From Prolixibacteraceae bacterium (lineage in GTDB: Bacteria > Bacteroidota > Bacteroidia > Bacteroidales > Prolixibacteraceae), in NCBI GenBank assembly GCA_019163175.1, contig JAFLKN010000033.1, forward strand, positions 30,722-94,721: DNA of 64,000 bases, given 5' to 3'. Numbering within the stretch: position 1 is the first letter of the stretch; the number at the start of each line of letters is the position of its first letter. The notes beneath the pieces were generated by a model. That model was not told the DNA's origin. It ran no database searches and saw only the letters and a list, made by a program, of their open reading frames with translations. This document shows, in pieces, positions 1 to 8,527 of this stretch. The translations under genes and the position numbers were made by a program.

Positions 1-1017
1 GTAAAACTGAAAAGTCTTATCAGTTGACATCGCCACAAAAATTCCTTGCGGGAAGGTGGAATTCAATGGCATATTCAAGATATCTGAGCCGTCGCTTTCA
101 ATGGTTTTACTTTGAACAATTCTGACCAATCGATGATCGAAAGGATTGCTTTTAGTTCCTTGTCGTGTGAACAATTGAAATTTATTGGCTTGCTGATCCG
201 AAAGAATAATGTATCCATTTTTATCGCTTTCCCTATATATTGAGAGCCCTTCATGATCACTGGTTATTCCTGTTGTTGCAAATAGCGACAGTTCTTTGTT
301 TCCCTTGTCGGCATCAGCGTAATATTGCCTTATACCAATCGTTTCATCAGAATAATATATATATCCTTGCTCATCGTCAACTACAATGGCTTCGATTTCC
401 TTTTTGCCACTATATTTTCCGAAAGTGCGGACTTTGATTCCTGAAACCGAAGCTCCAGTATCAACAAGCCGGTATTGATAAATGTATCCATCGGCTGGTC
501 CTGATTTACGACCAACAAAAGCAAAAATACTTTTACTTTTATCCTTATATAAGGAAATTCCCATGGGAGAACGAAGCGAATCGTCCTCAAAAACAGGAAT
601 GCCACCGCCATCAATAAATTTGCAATCGGGTAGTGAAATGACCCGAAGCATATCTCTTCCACGTTCAGTAAAAGCAGCAATATCAATGGTTTTACCCTGA
701 AATTGAAACCCGTATTCGATGTCGATGTTATTCGGGCGTTTCAGATTGGTGATGCTTAAGGTGGTATCCAATTTTCCTTCAAGGTTAAATACAAAAATAC
801 CTCCGGTTGAATCGCCTTTATCAGTTCCAAGAATCAGGCTCTTTTCAGGATTTGAGCTGTTATACCAAATAGCAGGATCGTCGGTATCGTTCGGGGTTTT
901 GTCGGTAATAATTAAGGGATTTGCGGATGTTTCTATTACCTTTTTATTTTCTGAATTGCAGGCAATAATAATTGCCAATAATCCAAAAACTGTTATTATT
1001 TGACTTGGTTTCTTCAT
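1..1017 (-). CDS. Beta-propeller phytase (3-phytase family), 3' end outside window
   Basis: Reading the minus strand from an ATG at 1015-1017 gives 339 codons open to the window edge, so the C-terminus is missing. The protein begins with a lipoprotein-type signal (MKKPSQII..., lipobox ending LAIIIAC), which suggests export and lipid anchoring. The mature part has the marks of beta-propeller phytases: TDDPAIWYN near the start, DIEYGF for calcium or phosphate binding, and FPQGIFVAMS close to the visible end. These enzymes release phosphate from phytate. The gene is last of three minus-strand genes (TonB receptor, beta-helix lipoprotein, phytase) that look co-transcribed, and the first of them has a Pho-box-like promoter. 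Family assignment is confident; the phytate specificity is inferred from the family. Confidence 0.88.
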   Translation of the reverse strand, partial: MKKPSQIITVFGLLAIIIACNSENKKVIETSANPLIITDKTPNDTDDPAIWYNSSNPEKSLILGTDKGDSTGGIFVFNLEGKLDTTLSITNLKRPNNIDIEYGFQFQGKTIDIAAFTERGRDMLRVISLPDCKFIDGGGIPVFEDDSLRSPMGISLYKDKSKSIFAFVGRKSGPADGYIYQYRLVDTGASVSGIKVRTFGKYSGKKEIEAIVVDDEQGYIYYSDETIGIRQYYADADKGNKELSLFATTGITSDHEGLSIYRESDKNGYIILSDQQANKFQLFTRQGTKSNPFDHRLVRIVQSKTIESDGSDILNMPLNSTFPQGIFVAMSTDKTFQFY

Positions 1018-1029
1018 GAAGAGGTCTTA

Positions 1030-1072
1030 AAATTTGAAGATGCATCCTGAGAAAGGACACATCTTCAAATTT
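1030..1072 (-). terminator. Hairpin between lipoprotein and phytase genes
   Basis: A perfect 13-bp stem (AAATTTGAAGATG at 1030-1042 against 1060-1072) with a 17-nt loop fills the 79-bp gap between the beta-helix lipoprotein stop and the phytase start. On the minus strand it is followed by only a short T-rich stretch, so it may be a leaky terminator or an RNA-stabilising intercistronic hairpin rather than a strong terminator. Confidence 0.5.
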
Positions 1073-1096
1073 AGGATTTATATTAAACTGTGATGT

Positions 1097-2353
1097 TTAT
1101 TTTGTACCCAAAGCTCCAAAATGTACAGCAGGAGCGGGTGATTTGTAGGTTACCCCATTAATGGCAATCCCCGTTGTAGAATAGTTGCGGACAAAATCGG
1201 TTTTAGCACCAGTTAAGGCTGGCGAACCGGCTTTTAAATGGAAGTCCCAACTGGCACTGAAAGTCGCATTATTCGGGTCGGTTGCGAGGGTATAATTCTC
1301 GAACATCGGATTTTTGTCGCCCGGAGTAGCGCCAGCAATATCGTGAGTTCCACGAACAACATCTTTTACAGTAGGAAGATAACTATCAAGCCCTTCCTGG
1401 GTATGAGCATAATAGAAAGAATAGTCGTAGGTTGAACGGGTATCGCCCGGTTCCTTGGCATTGTTTTTAACTGCAAATCGGCAGTTAACCTGCAGGTTGT
1501 TCCAAATTTCGGCATAAACACCAGCTTCGAGCCAGATACCGCCACCTTTTACTGTTGGCCTTCTCCATCCGGCATTTACAATGGTATTGTTGTACCCAAC
1601 CACATGGCACTGAGGAGTTCTGTCGCCCGAGTTTGATAATTTCAGTGCGTTGGTATTTGGACTAAAAACCATATTAAAAGCAACATCGGCAATACAACCA
1701 GCTTTCAGGTTAATGGCATCGCCACCAGTTTCGCCTTGTGTGTAGATTTTATTGTTGGCAACAATGATTTTTCCCCCTTCAAGATAAAAGCAATCTTCGC
1801 CAAGGTTGTTGAAAGTTGAATTCAGAATAACCACTTTACCATCGACATTATTCTTAAAATTCACAGCAGGCAGCCCTTCGCCGGCAGCAGCTTTAAAGAA
1901 ACCAGCTTTTACCGATGGCGATTCTTCAGTGGTTACATAACCTGTATATTCCATGTGTACATATTCCATCAACAGTTCTTTTGCGGTTGGGCCACAAAGG
2001 ATTCCACCCCAAAGACGCGGAAAATTGCCAGCCTTTCTGAATTTTTCAGGAACTGTAATGGTGATTGGGCTTGCAGCAGTTCCTTTGCAATACAAGTTCC
2101 CGTAAACAAGAATTTCCTGCCCTATCGAAGTGTCGTTCATTAAAACAGTAACGCCTTCTTCAATTGTAAGCGATTTTCCTTCAGGAATGACTAAATGACC
2201 TTTTACAGTTATCGTCGAACCTTTTTCCCAGGTACCGGATACATCGCCTCCGTCAAGGGTTTGGTCAACTGGTTTTGGATCAACTTCATCTTTGCATGCC
2301 GTTAAAACAGCAATTGCCAACATAAGGCACAGAAATACTTTTTTCATTTTCAT
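1097..2353 (-). CDS. Lipoprotein with right-handed parallel beta-helix fold
   Basis: 418 residues starting MKMKKVFLCLMLAIAVLTAC, a clear lipoprotein signal with the lipidated Cys at about residue 20. The mature protein is built of short repeating strands rich in Asn and Gly (for example VEEGVTVLMND-like and NNTIVNAG-like steps), the pattern of right-handed parallel beta-helix proteins. No catalytic motif is evident. It lies 37 bp after the TonB receptor and 79 bp before the phytase, so it is probably a surface-exposed partner of the receptor, analogous in position to the SusD-type binding proteins but unrelated in sequence. A substrate-binding role is inference from position only; a polysaccharide- or inositol-phosphate-active enzyme is an alternative. 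Confidence 0.8.
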   Translation of the reverse strand: MKMKKVFLCLMLAIAVLTACKDEVDPKPVDQTLDGGDVSGTWEKGSTITVKGHLVIPEGKSLTIEEGVTVLMNDTSIGQEILVYGNLYCKGTAASPITITVPEKFRKAGNFPRLWGGILCGPTAKELLMEYVHMEYTGYVTTEESPSVKAGFFKAAAGEGLPAVNFKNNVDGKVVILNSTFNNLGEDCFYLEGGKIIVANNKIYTQGETGGDAINLKAGCIADVAFNMVFSPNTNALKLSNSGDRTPQCHVVGYNNTIVNAGWRRPTVKGGGIWLEAGVYAEIWNNLQVNCRFAVKNNAKEPGDTRSTYDYSFYYAHTQEGLDSYLPTVKDVVRGTHDIAGATPGDKNPMFENYTLATDPNNATFSASWDFHLKAGSPALTGAKTDFVRNYSTTGIAINGVTYKSPAPAVHFGALGTK

Positions 2354-2390
2354 GGGTTTATAAATTAATGGGTTATAATTATTTGGTTTT

Positions 2391-5177
2391 TTACAATTTA
2401 TACCTGATTCCGATCAAATATGACGACATAGAATATTCGTCCCTGACCAGTGTATTTTTATCATCATCGCCGTGAAGAGGAACATCATTGTTCAATGGGT
2501 TCATTTTTTTGATATACACTTTCACGTGGCTGTTGAGCAGGTTGTGCGCTTTTACAAACAGGCTGATGCCATGGTTGAGTTTCTTTTCGGCTGAAGCGTC
2601 CAGTTGCCAGAAGCCTTTTTGCCATAAATCGTTGTCGATGTAGCGTGATACCGTATAAATGCGGTCGCCGGTGTATGAGAATGCCAGTTGCGAACTAAAC
2701 CCGTTGTTGGATCCTTTATACAGCAGCGAGATGTTGCCCACATGAGCCGATTGCCCAAATAGGGGACGGGTTTGTGATACATATTCGGTAATGTCGTTCC
2801 CATTCGCATCTTTGCCTCTCGATAGCTTTTCTGAGGTAATTTCAGATCGTGTCAGAGTGTAATTCCCCTTGACCCCCCATTCGCGATAGTATTTTATCAC
2901 ATCGAGTTCAATCCCGTAATTTGTTGCTTTGTCGGAATTTATTGGGGCGTAAACAATTTGCTGGCTTACGTTCATAAACTTGTCGAAAGCAAACTCGATG
3001 GGATCTTTCAGGCGCTTGTAAAATGTTCCGACCATCACCTGATCCAACTGACCCGGGAAAAATTCCCATCGAAGGTCGAAGTTATCGGCAACGGCATGTC
3101 TCAGGTTTTTATTTCCGGCGGTAACAGGTTCTTCGCTGGCATCAATGTAAGGCACGATTTCCTGAAACCCAGGTTTGTTGATTGCCCGGTAATACGACAA
3201 CCTGAAGTTCTGATTTTGAAATGGGGAATATTTCAGGTGAATACTGGGCAAAACATCGGTATATTTCTGGCTTCCGTCCGGATTTGGTTCGCCAATCGGG
3301 TATTTCATGGAATAGCCCTGTTCTGTATTTTCGACCCTTACGCCGCCACATACCTGAATTTTCTGAATATCAACACGAAACATGCTATATGCCGCCATTA
3401 CCGTTTCGAACGCATCGTAATTTTCTCCAACGGCCACTGTTCCGCGTGGGTTATAAACCTGCCAGATAATGCCGTCATAAGTATTCCAATCCACGCCTTT
3501 TTCAGAATAAAACGAGGTGGTGTTATCGCTTTTCCTAACAATGGCATTCAGTGTATATTTATTGTAAAAGCTGGTGCGGTTTTTCTCGCGGTACATTGCT
3601 CCTGAAATAATTTCGGCTTTCGAACCAAATACGGTAGGTGTATATGTAAAATTTAAATATCCGGCCTTGTCTTCGTCAGAATTACGCCTCCAGATACGAT
3701 CACTTCCATCAAAATCGATGTATTGCCTTACAGGTTTGAAACTTTCCAGCCCATTCCCGTATTTTACGGTTGCCTCATCGGGTGTTTGGTTAGAAGCCTT
3801 TGAATAAACCGCCGACCAATTGGCCGAAAGCATTTCGAAAATCCTGTGATCGCCCTGTAAAGTGGTAGTGAAAAGGCTCTGCGAATTAAATCGAAACCGT
3901 GAAGAATGGCTGCGGTTCAGGTTTCCATTGTCAGGGTCGTAACTTACTGCCAGATCGGTACTTTGCACTTCGCGCAACTGGTTGGTTGCAAAATCGAGGT
4001 ATGCCGCGTACAACTGAATTCGATGCCTGTCATTGAACTGGTAATCAAACTTATTGTGAATGCCATAATTGCGTTTGTTTTCGTTATATATCCGTTCCTG
4101 CATCGAGATAAGCACCGGAAGATTTTTTCCGTCGCGCGAGAGATCGTCTTTAAAATACAAACTGTTTTCGCCGGTATAGGTATTCTGGTAACTACCTGAA
4201 AGTATCCATCCCAGCCTTTTTTTGAAGAAGCGGTTGCCAAGGGTTAAATTGCCATACGCATTAATGGGTACATCAACTGTTTTGATGATTAGGTTTTGAT
4301 TGGGGAAATCGGATGGTACAGTGCGGTATCCGTGCTCATTTCTTTCGTAAGGCGATTTCAGATTATTGGTTTTACTGCTGAAGGTTTGAAAATCGTTTTC
4401 ACTGAAAAAATGGCTGTAGCCCGCCGAAACATTAGCCTGCACCAGCAGGTTATCCGGGGCGTTTTTCATAACCAGATTAACCGCCCCGGCAACGGCATCA
4501 CCTTCCATGTTTGGGGTAAGCGTTTTTGATACTTCAATGCGATCAACCATATCCGATGGGAACATATCGAGTGAAACGTAACGGTGTTTGTTATGCGTGC
4601 TTGGGATTTTGATGCCGTTTACCAGTGTGTAGTTGTAGCGTTTGTCCATTCCCCGAAGCAGTGCATATTGACCGGAACCCGACGAGCTTTTATCTAAAGT
4701 TACCCCCGACATTCGCTGCAAAGCATTGGCCACATTCAAATCAGGAGATAACTCGATGGTTTTGGCGCTTACCACATTTATCACTTGATTGGAATTTCTT
4801 TCCGAACTTCGGGCGCTGATGTCGGTACTTTTATCGCTTCGGCCAACCACGTTCACTTCATCCAATTCGGTGTATTGTGGTATTAACGTAAAATCGGAAT
4901 TTTGCAATTCGGATTCTGTAACTGAAATTTTACGTTCGATGGTTTGATAGCTGATGTAGCTGCACTGAATTGTATAATTACCTTTTGGAATATTTTTAAT
5001 AACGAAAGAGCCATCCAGTCCTGAAATGGTTCCCTGTTTCAACTCCTTAATGTAAATGGTCGCCCCCACTAGTTCCTCTCTCGTTTTGGCATCATTGACC
5101 GTGCCCCTAATGTTGGCTGAAAAGATAAAATTTGAAAATGACAAGAAAACAATACAAATAATTAACCCACGATACAT
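2391..5177 (-). CDS. TonB-dependent outer-membrane receptor with carboxypeptidase-like N-terminal domain
   Basis: 928 residues. A signal peptide (about 1-20) is followed by a carboxypeptidase-regulatory-like domain (about 22-105, GTVNDAKTREELVGATIYI), then a plug (about 115-235, with ANALQRMSGVTL and LLRGMDKRYNYTLVNG) and a 22-strand-type barrel to the C-terminus. Length is normal for the family. It should import a substrate across the outer membrane using TonB energy. It is the promoter-proximal gene of an apparent operon with the beta-helix lipoprotein and the phytase, and its upstream region holds a four-step Pho-box-like ladder, so the cargo is plausibly an organophosphate such as phytate or inositol phosphates. 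The cargo is inferred from context; siderophore or glycan uptake cannot be excluded by sequence. Confidence 0.92.
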   Translation of the reverse strand: MYRGLIICIVFLSFSNFIFSANIRGTVNDAKTREELVGATIYIKELKQGTISGLDGSFVIKNIPKGNYTIQCSYISYQTIERKISVTESELQNSDFTLIPQYTELDEVNVVGRSDKSTDISARSSERNSNQVINVVSAKTIELSPDLNVANALQRMSGVTLDKSSSGSGQYALLRGMDKRYNYTLVNGIKIPSTHNKHRYVSLDMFPSDMVDRIEVSKTLTPNMEGDAVAGAVNLVMKNAPDNLLVQANVSAGYSHFFSENDFQTFSSKTNNLKSPYERNEHGYRTVPSDFPNQNLIIKTVDVPINAYGNLTLGNRFFKKRLGWILSGSYQNTYTGENSLYFKDDLSRDGKNLPVLISMQERIYNENKRNYGIHNKFDYQFNDRHRIQLYAAYLDFATNQLREVQSTDLAVSYDPDNGNLNRSHSSRFRFNSQSLFTTTLQGDHRIFEMLSANWSAVYSKASNQTPDEATVKYGNGLESFKPVRQYIDFDGSDRIWRRNSDEDKAGYLNFTYTPTVFGSKAEIISGAMYREKNRTSFYNKYTLNAIVRKSDNTTSFYSEKGVDWNTYDGIIWQVYNPRGTVAVGENYDAFETVMAAYSMFRVDIQKIQVCGGVRVENTEQGYSMKYPIGEPNPDGSQKYTDVLPSIHLKYSPFQNQNFRLSYYRAINKPGFQEIVPYIDASEEPVTAGNKNLRHAVADNFDLRWEFFPGQLDQVMVGTFYKRLKDPIEFAFDKFMNVSQQIVYAPINSDKATNYGIELDVIKYYREWGVKGNYTLTRSEITSEKLSRGKDANGNDITEYVSQTRPLFGQSAHVGNISLLYKGSNNGFSSQLAFSYTGDRIYTVSRYIDNDLWQKGFWQLDASAEKKLNHGISLFVKAHNLLNSHVKVYIKKMNPLNNDVPLHGDDDKNTLVRDEYSMSSYLIGIRYKL

Positions 5178-5195
5178 TTTTTAAAATTTTAAAAA

Positions 5196-5251
5196 CAAAG
5201 GTACCGGGGGCAAATTAAATGGGTGTTAAAGATCGAACACACTTAGATTAA
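5196..5251 (-). promoter_or_regulatory. Pho-box-like promoter of the TonB receptor/phytase operon
   Basis: Read on the minus strand, four heptamers sit exactly 11 bp apart: TTAATCT (5251-5245), GTGTTCG (5240-5234), TTAACAC (5229-5223) and TTAATTT (5218-5212). Eight nt later comes TACCTTTG (5203-5196), a perfect TAnnTTTG -7 element. The same layout occurs before the secreted-protein gene at 7395. The second heptamer is a poor match. The distal heptamer lies in a 14-bp palindrome, TTAGATTAATCTAA (5243-5256), that also covers the stop codon of the upstream glycosyltransferase. The leader to the ATG would be only about 13 nt. Confidence 0.6.
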
Positions 5252-5252
5252 T

Positions 5253-6236
5253 CTAACTATTTTTTTTGAGCATGCTTTCAAGTATTTCTTTCGTCAGATC
5301 AGGAAATGTAATTTGTAACGGGTTCGAATTCTGTATCCAATCGGTTAGTTCAGGCGCAGAGTTGGTAAAATGATCGAGCACTTTTATGCCCATTGACTTA
5401 AGGTAGGCCGCATTGCAATATTGTTCATACTGACCTTTCATAGGGATGACGCAGAGTTTTTTGCCCATGAAGATTGCTTCAGCGGGACCTTCAAACCCAG
5501 CGGTACAAATTAATCCGGTACAAGTCAGAAAACTTTCGGTAAAACCATCGAGCGAAACTGCCTGAAAGTGGATATTTCCGACCGTATAACTATTCCTGGA
5601 ATGTTTGGAGAAAACTTGCCACTCGATATCTGGAATTTGGGATAGCACATCCTGAATTTGTTGATTGCTATAGGCAGGTAAATAAACCGTATAATGTGGT
5701 TTTACAGTTGGCTCGGCATTTCGTATTGCAGCACGAATAACCGGTGGGAAAATAGTTGGAAGAGAAGCCTTAAAATTAAAGCCATACTTTATATTTGCCG
5801 GGGCGTATCTTTTCAGAATTAGTTTCCCGAGTAGATCGTTAATGTCTGGCTTAGGTGCAGATGGGTGCAAAACCGCATTTTGATGACTGAGCCCGATACA
5901 GGATTTTCGACGAAGCCAGCATGCCCATGCCGATACCGGTTCAAAATCGCTGATAACCAAATCGTATTTATTGACCGGAAGAGTTCTGATATCTTGAAAA
6001 AACTGGCGAACAGGCATTCGTTTGATGGTATTCAAAATATCTACTCCTCCATTTTGCCCAACAATAAAGCTCATTCCGGAGAAGCTGTAATCAATTTGGA
6101 AGGGTACCTTCAGATCTGCCTGTGTTCCACTGACCAAAACATCGGTTTCGGACATAGATTTCAGTATAGGGACAATTTCGGTTGCCCGTGCAAGATGACC
6201 ATTTCCGGTCCCTTGTATGGCATATAAAATCTTCAT
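5253..6236 (-). CDS. GT-B glycosyltransferase, MJ1255/VC2487-like
   Basis: 327 residues starting MKILYAIQGTGNGHLARA, the N-terminal nucleotide-fold signature of the Glyco_trans_1_3 family, with the C-terminal GQYEQYCNA motif expected for nucleotide-sugar binding. No signal peptide or membrane segment is seen, so it probably acts at the cytoplasmic face. It lies 8 bp downstream of an LpxH-like phosphoesterase and the two are almost certainly co-transcribed, a pairing that suggests envelope glycolipid or lipopolysaccharide work. The acceptor and donor sugars cannot be told from the sequence. Confidence 0.82.
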   Translation of the reverse strand: MKILYAIQGTGNGHLARATEIVPILKSMSETDVLVSGTQADLKVPFQIDYSFSGMSFIVGQNGGVDILNTIKRMPVRQFFQDIRTLPVNKYDLVISDFEPVSAWACWLRRKSCIGLSHQNAVLHPSAPKPDINDLLGKLILKRYAPANIKYGFNFKASLPTIFPPVIRAAIRNAEPTVKPHYTVYLPAYSNQQIQDVLSQIPDIEWQVFSKHSRNSYTVGNIHFQAVSLDGFTESFLTCTGLICTAGFEGPAEAIFMGKKLCVIPMKGQYEQYCNAAYLKSMGIKVLDHFTNSAPELTDWIQNSNPLQITFPDLTKEILESMLKKNS

Positions 6237-6244
6237 TTTTTAGC

Positions 6245-7102
6245 TTATAAAAAACTTGCCACTTTCATTTCCTCCAGGATCGATCGGTACACCTGATTCT
6301 TATCCGGAATATAAAGTTCGTCACCTGGAGATTCTGATTCTTCATCTTCTGTCGAGTCAGTCTTATAATAATTCAGGCTCCAGATTCCATCAATACATTC
6401 GGCTGCCGAAAAATGTTCGACCCAATCGCCGCAGTTTATATACCTGACTTGACCCTGCTCCGTAACAATGGTTTTATCAACCGGAATATGTGTATGTCCG
6501 CAAATGACCAGATCAACATTTTTGCTGAGGGCTGCGTTTGCAATCGCCTTCTCAAAGTTTGTCAATACCTTCTTTTCCTTTATTATGCGGTCTTTCATCG
6601 ATTTATAGAGAATCATATCTTCACCTCCCAAAGCCCTTAGAATTCTGTTCAGCATATTATTGAATGCAGTGAGGAAGCCGTAAGCTGCGGCACCGAATTT
6701 AGCCAGCCACGGCGAATGATGTATAATATTGTCGAAAACATCGCCATGAAAAATCCATACTTTTTGGCAATTTATAGTCAGTTCCAACTGGTTTACAATG
6801 CTGAAATTACCTAGCCTGGTGTTGTTAAACTTGCGGAAAACATCATCGTGATTTCCTGTAATATAAACCACTGATACACCTCTTTCAATCATTTTAACCA
6901 GCTGACGAATAACTTTTAGGTGCGATTTAGGAAAATAGTTTCGGCTAAACCGCCATGAATCGATAATGTCGCCATTCAGAACCAGCGTTTTAGGTTGTAT
7001 CGATTTTAAATATTTAAGAAGGGGTTTCGCTTTGCTGGCCAGGGTCGCCAGATGTACGTCTGAAATAACTGAGATGTCTGGTTTCCGGATAACTTCCTCC
7101 AT
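6245..7102 (-). CDS. LpxH-like metallophosphoesterase (UDP-2,3-diacylglucosamine diphosphatase family)
   Basis: 285 residues with all five calcineurin-type metal motifs: SDVHLA (about 15-20), NGDIIDSW (about 43-50), TGNHDD (about 81-86), FHGDVFD and GHTHIP. This is the COG2908 arrangement of UDP-2,3-diacylglucosamine diphosphatases, which release lipid X in lipid A synthesis. The acidic C-terminal tail (about 245-270, rich in Glu, Asp and Ser) is not a family hallmark. It forms a two-gene unit with the downstream glycosyltransferase. I do not assign the symbol lpxH, because Bacteroidota usually carry a shorter canonical LpxH elsewhere and this could be a paralogue with a different lipid substrate. 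Confidence 0.78.
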   Translation of the reverse strand: MEEVIRKPDISVISDVHLATLASKAKPLLKYLKSIQPKTLVLNGDIIDSWRFSRNYFPKSHLKVIRQLVKMIERGVSVVYITGNHDDVFRKFNNTRLGNFSIVNQLELTINCQKVWIFHGDVFDNIIHHSPWLAKFGAAAYGFLTAFNNMLNRILRALGGEDMILYKSMKDRIIKEKKVLTNFEKAIANAALSKNVDLVICGHTHIPVDKTIVTEQGQVRYINCGDWVEHFSAAECIDGIWSLNYYKTDSTEDEESESPGDELYIPDKNQVYRSILEEMKVASFL

Positions 7103-7300
7103 GTAGTACTTTACTTGAAATTGACCGCAATTACACTTAATTCCATTACACGACGATTAATGTTTAGTGAAATTTTAGTTAAACGATGGAATTTGTCATT
7201 GATATCAGTAATGTAAAGGATAAGAAATATGAAACATTTTCTTTTACCAATTGGTACATTTATATTGTTTTTCAACTAATTAAAGCCAATGGCGGTATCT

Positions 7301-7356
7301 GTAACAAAACATTAATTGATGCTTAATCCTACTTTAATCCTTCAGCCGTATTTTTG
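7301..7356 (+). promoter_or_regulatory. Pho-box-like promoter upstream of small secreted protein
   Basis: Four heptamers 11 bp apart: GTAACAA (7301), TTAATTG (7312), TTAATCC (7323) and TTAATCC (7334). Eight nt after the last begins TATTTTTG (7349-7356), a perfect TAnnTTTG -7 element. The ladder covers the place where a -33 TTG would normally sit, as in activator-dependent Pho promoters. Transcription would start near 7361, giving a leader of about 34 nt to the ATG at 7395. Confidence 0.62.
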
Positions 7357-7394
7357 ATTTTGTGATTTAGACATAAAACAAAAAAGATACAGTT

Positions 7395-7742
7395 ATGAAA
7401 AAAGTAATTTTAGCCTTATTGGTGGCTTTTGCATCAACAACAGCATTTGCTGAAAAGTCAGAAGCAAAAACAGAAACAAAAGCTGAGATAGCTTTAATTT
7501 CACTAAGCGGAAACGTAATTGATGAAGTTTCGGGTGAAGCTTTGGTAGGCGTTGAAGTTAAAGTAGAAGGCACCGATGTAAAAGCTTATACCGACTTTGA
7601 TGGCCACTTTGTAATAGACAACTTAAAATCTGGTAAATGTAAACTGATTGCAAGCTATACTTCGTATACCAAAAACGAAAAAACTTTGCAGGTGGATTCA
7701 AAAACAAATCAAGTAAAGATTGAGCTTCAGGCCTCTAAATAA
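7395..7742 (+). CDS. Small secreted protein with carboxypeptidase-regulatory-like domain
   Basis: 115 residues. A cleavable signal peptide (MKKVILALLVAFASTTAFA, cut after residue 19) is followed by a Lys/Glu-rich linker and one carboxypeptidase-regulatory-like beta-sandwich (about 34-112, GNVIDEVSGEALVGVEVKVEG). This domain normally sits at the front of TonB receptors or SusC proteins; here it stands alone. The gene is monocistronic between a Pho-box-like promoter and a strong terminator, so it is probably induced by phosphate starvation. Its function is unknown; a periplasmic or surface adaptor for an outer-membrane receptor is possible but not shown. Confidence 0.85.
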   Translation: MKKVILALLVAFASTTAFAEKSEAKTETKAEIALISLSGNVIDEVSGEALVGVEVKVEGTDVKAYTDFDGHFVIDNLKSGKCKLIASYTSYTKNEKTLQVDSKTNQVKIELQASK

Positions 7743-7778
7743 CAGCACCTTAGAGTTTAAATTATAGGTTCACATTTC

Positions 7779-7822
7779 AAAAAGAGACGGATTTGGCTTT
7801 AGTGCTGAATCCGTCTCTTTTT
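7779..7822 (+). terminator. Rho-independent terminator
   Basis: A perfect 15-bp stem, AAAAAGAGACGGATT at 7779-7793 against 7808-7822, ends in a T run. It closes the secreted-protein gene. Confidence 0.9.
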
Positions 7823-8301
7823 ATGCTTTATTGTGAGTTTTATTTTTGGCAGAAATTACGCATAGAAATACCCGAAAGAATTGGATGTGAGCACTCAAGG
7901 TTTCGGCCATAAGTTAGTAGAAAAGTGAACCCCGCGAAAATAATTACGGGAAAATACTGCGATTTTTATGACTCCCCTCTAAGTTTAAACAGTCAATCAG
8001 TTTCGTTATTTTTCGCAAAAAAGGTTATTGCAGGTTTACCTCTTTTGCTTCTCGCCAGTGCCTTTTAATGAATCCAAAGATTCAATCACTAGCTGCGAGG
8101 TTGTTATTTAATTAGAGCCATTGAAGTATGCAAAGTGGTTCTTTCGTGAATTTCAAAACGATTAATAAAAGTTGATCCCCAAATTGATCATTTTGTAATA
8201 ATATTCAATAAAGTTTCACTGCTTTAATATGGCGTAACTAATTAAAATATAGTACAATATATGGTTTTTAAAAGCGAAGAGCTAATCGTCGATTCAAAAA
8301 A
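7823..8301. other. Gene-free AT-rich stretch upstream of phoU
   Basis: No convincing reading frame, RNA gene or repeat was found here. A short hairpin (TGAATC/GATTCA around 8085-8100) is present. Together with the Pho-box-like ladder that follows, it separates the secreted-protein terminator from phoU. Confidence 0.5.
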
Positions 8302-8341
8302 TTAATGAAGTTGTAATAGGTATGCAATAAGTTTGTAATTA
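8302..8341 (+). promoter_or_regulatory. Pho-box-like repeat ladder upstream of phoU
   Basis: Four heptamers 11 bp apart: TTAATGA (8302), GTAATAG (8313), GCAATAA (8324) and GTAATTA (8335). In the register used by the other two sites the -7 would be GACTTTTA at 8350, which matches only four of the six fixed positions of TAnnTTTG, so the core promoter is weaker or differently placed. It suggests autoregulation of the phoU-phoB-phoR operon. Confidence 0.5.
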
Positions 8342-8527
8342 TTTAGCATGACTTTTATACTCTGAAATATTAGTAATTAAATAGCTAATAAACAGGAATT
8401 TTACCATTCTTTAATATTTTAGGATTTTATTACGAATGCAGTTACAGAATCACTATTTTTAATAGCTAAACTGTAAACTACATATTACCTTAAGTTCCGG
8501 ATTGTAGAAACGTATAAAAAAGTAAAT

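Noticed and set aside
2958..3605. 215-codon plus-strand frame inside the TonB receptor gene
   Set aside because: Antisense shadow of a confidently identified gene; no signal or family features.
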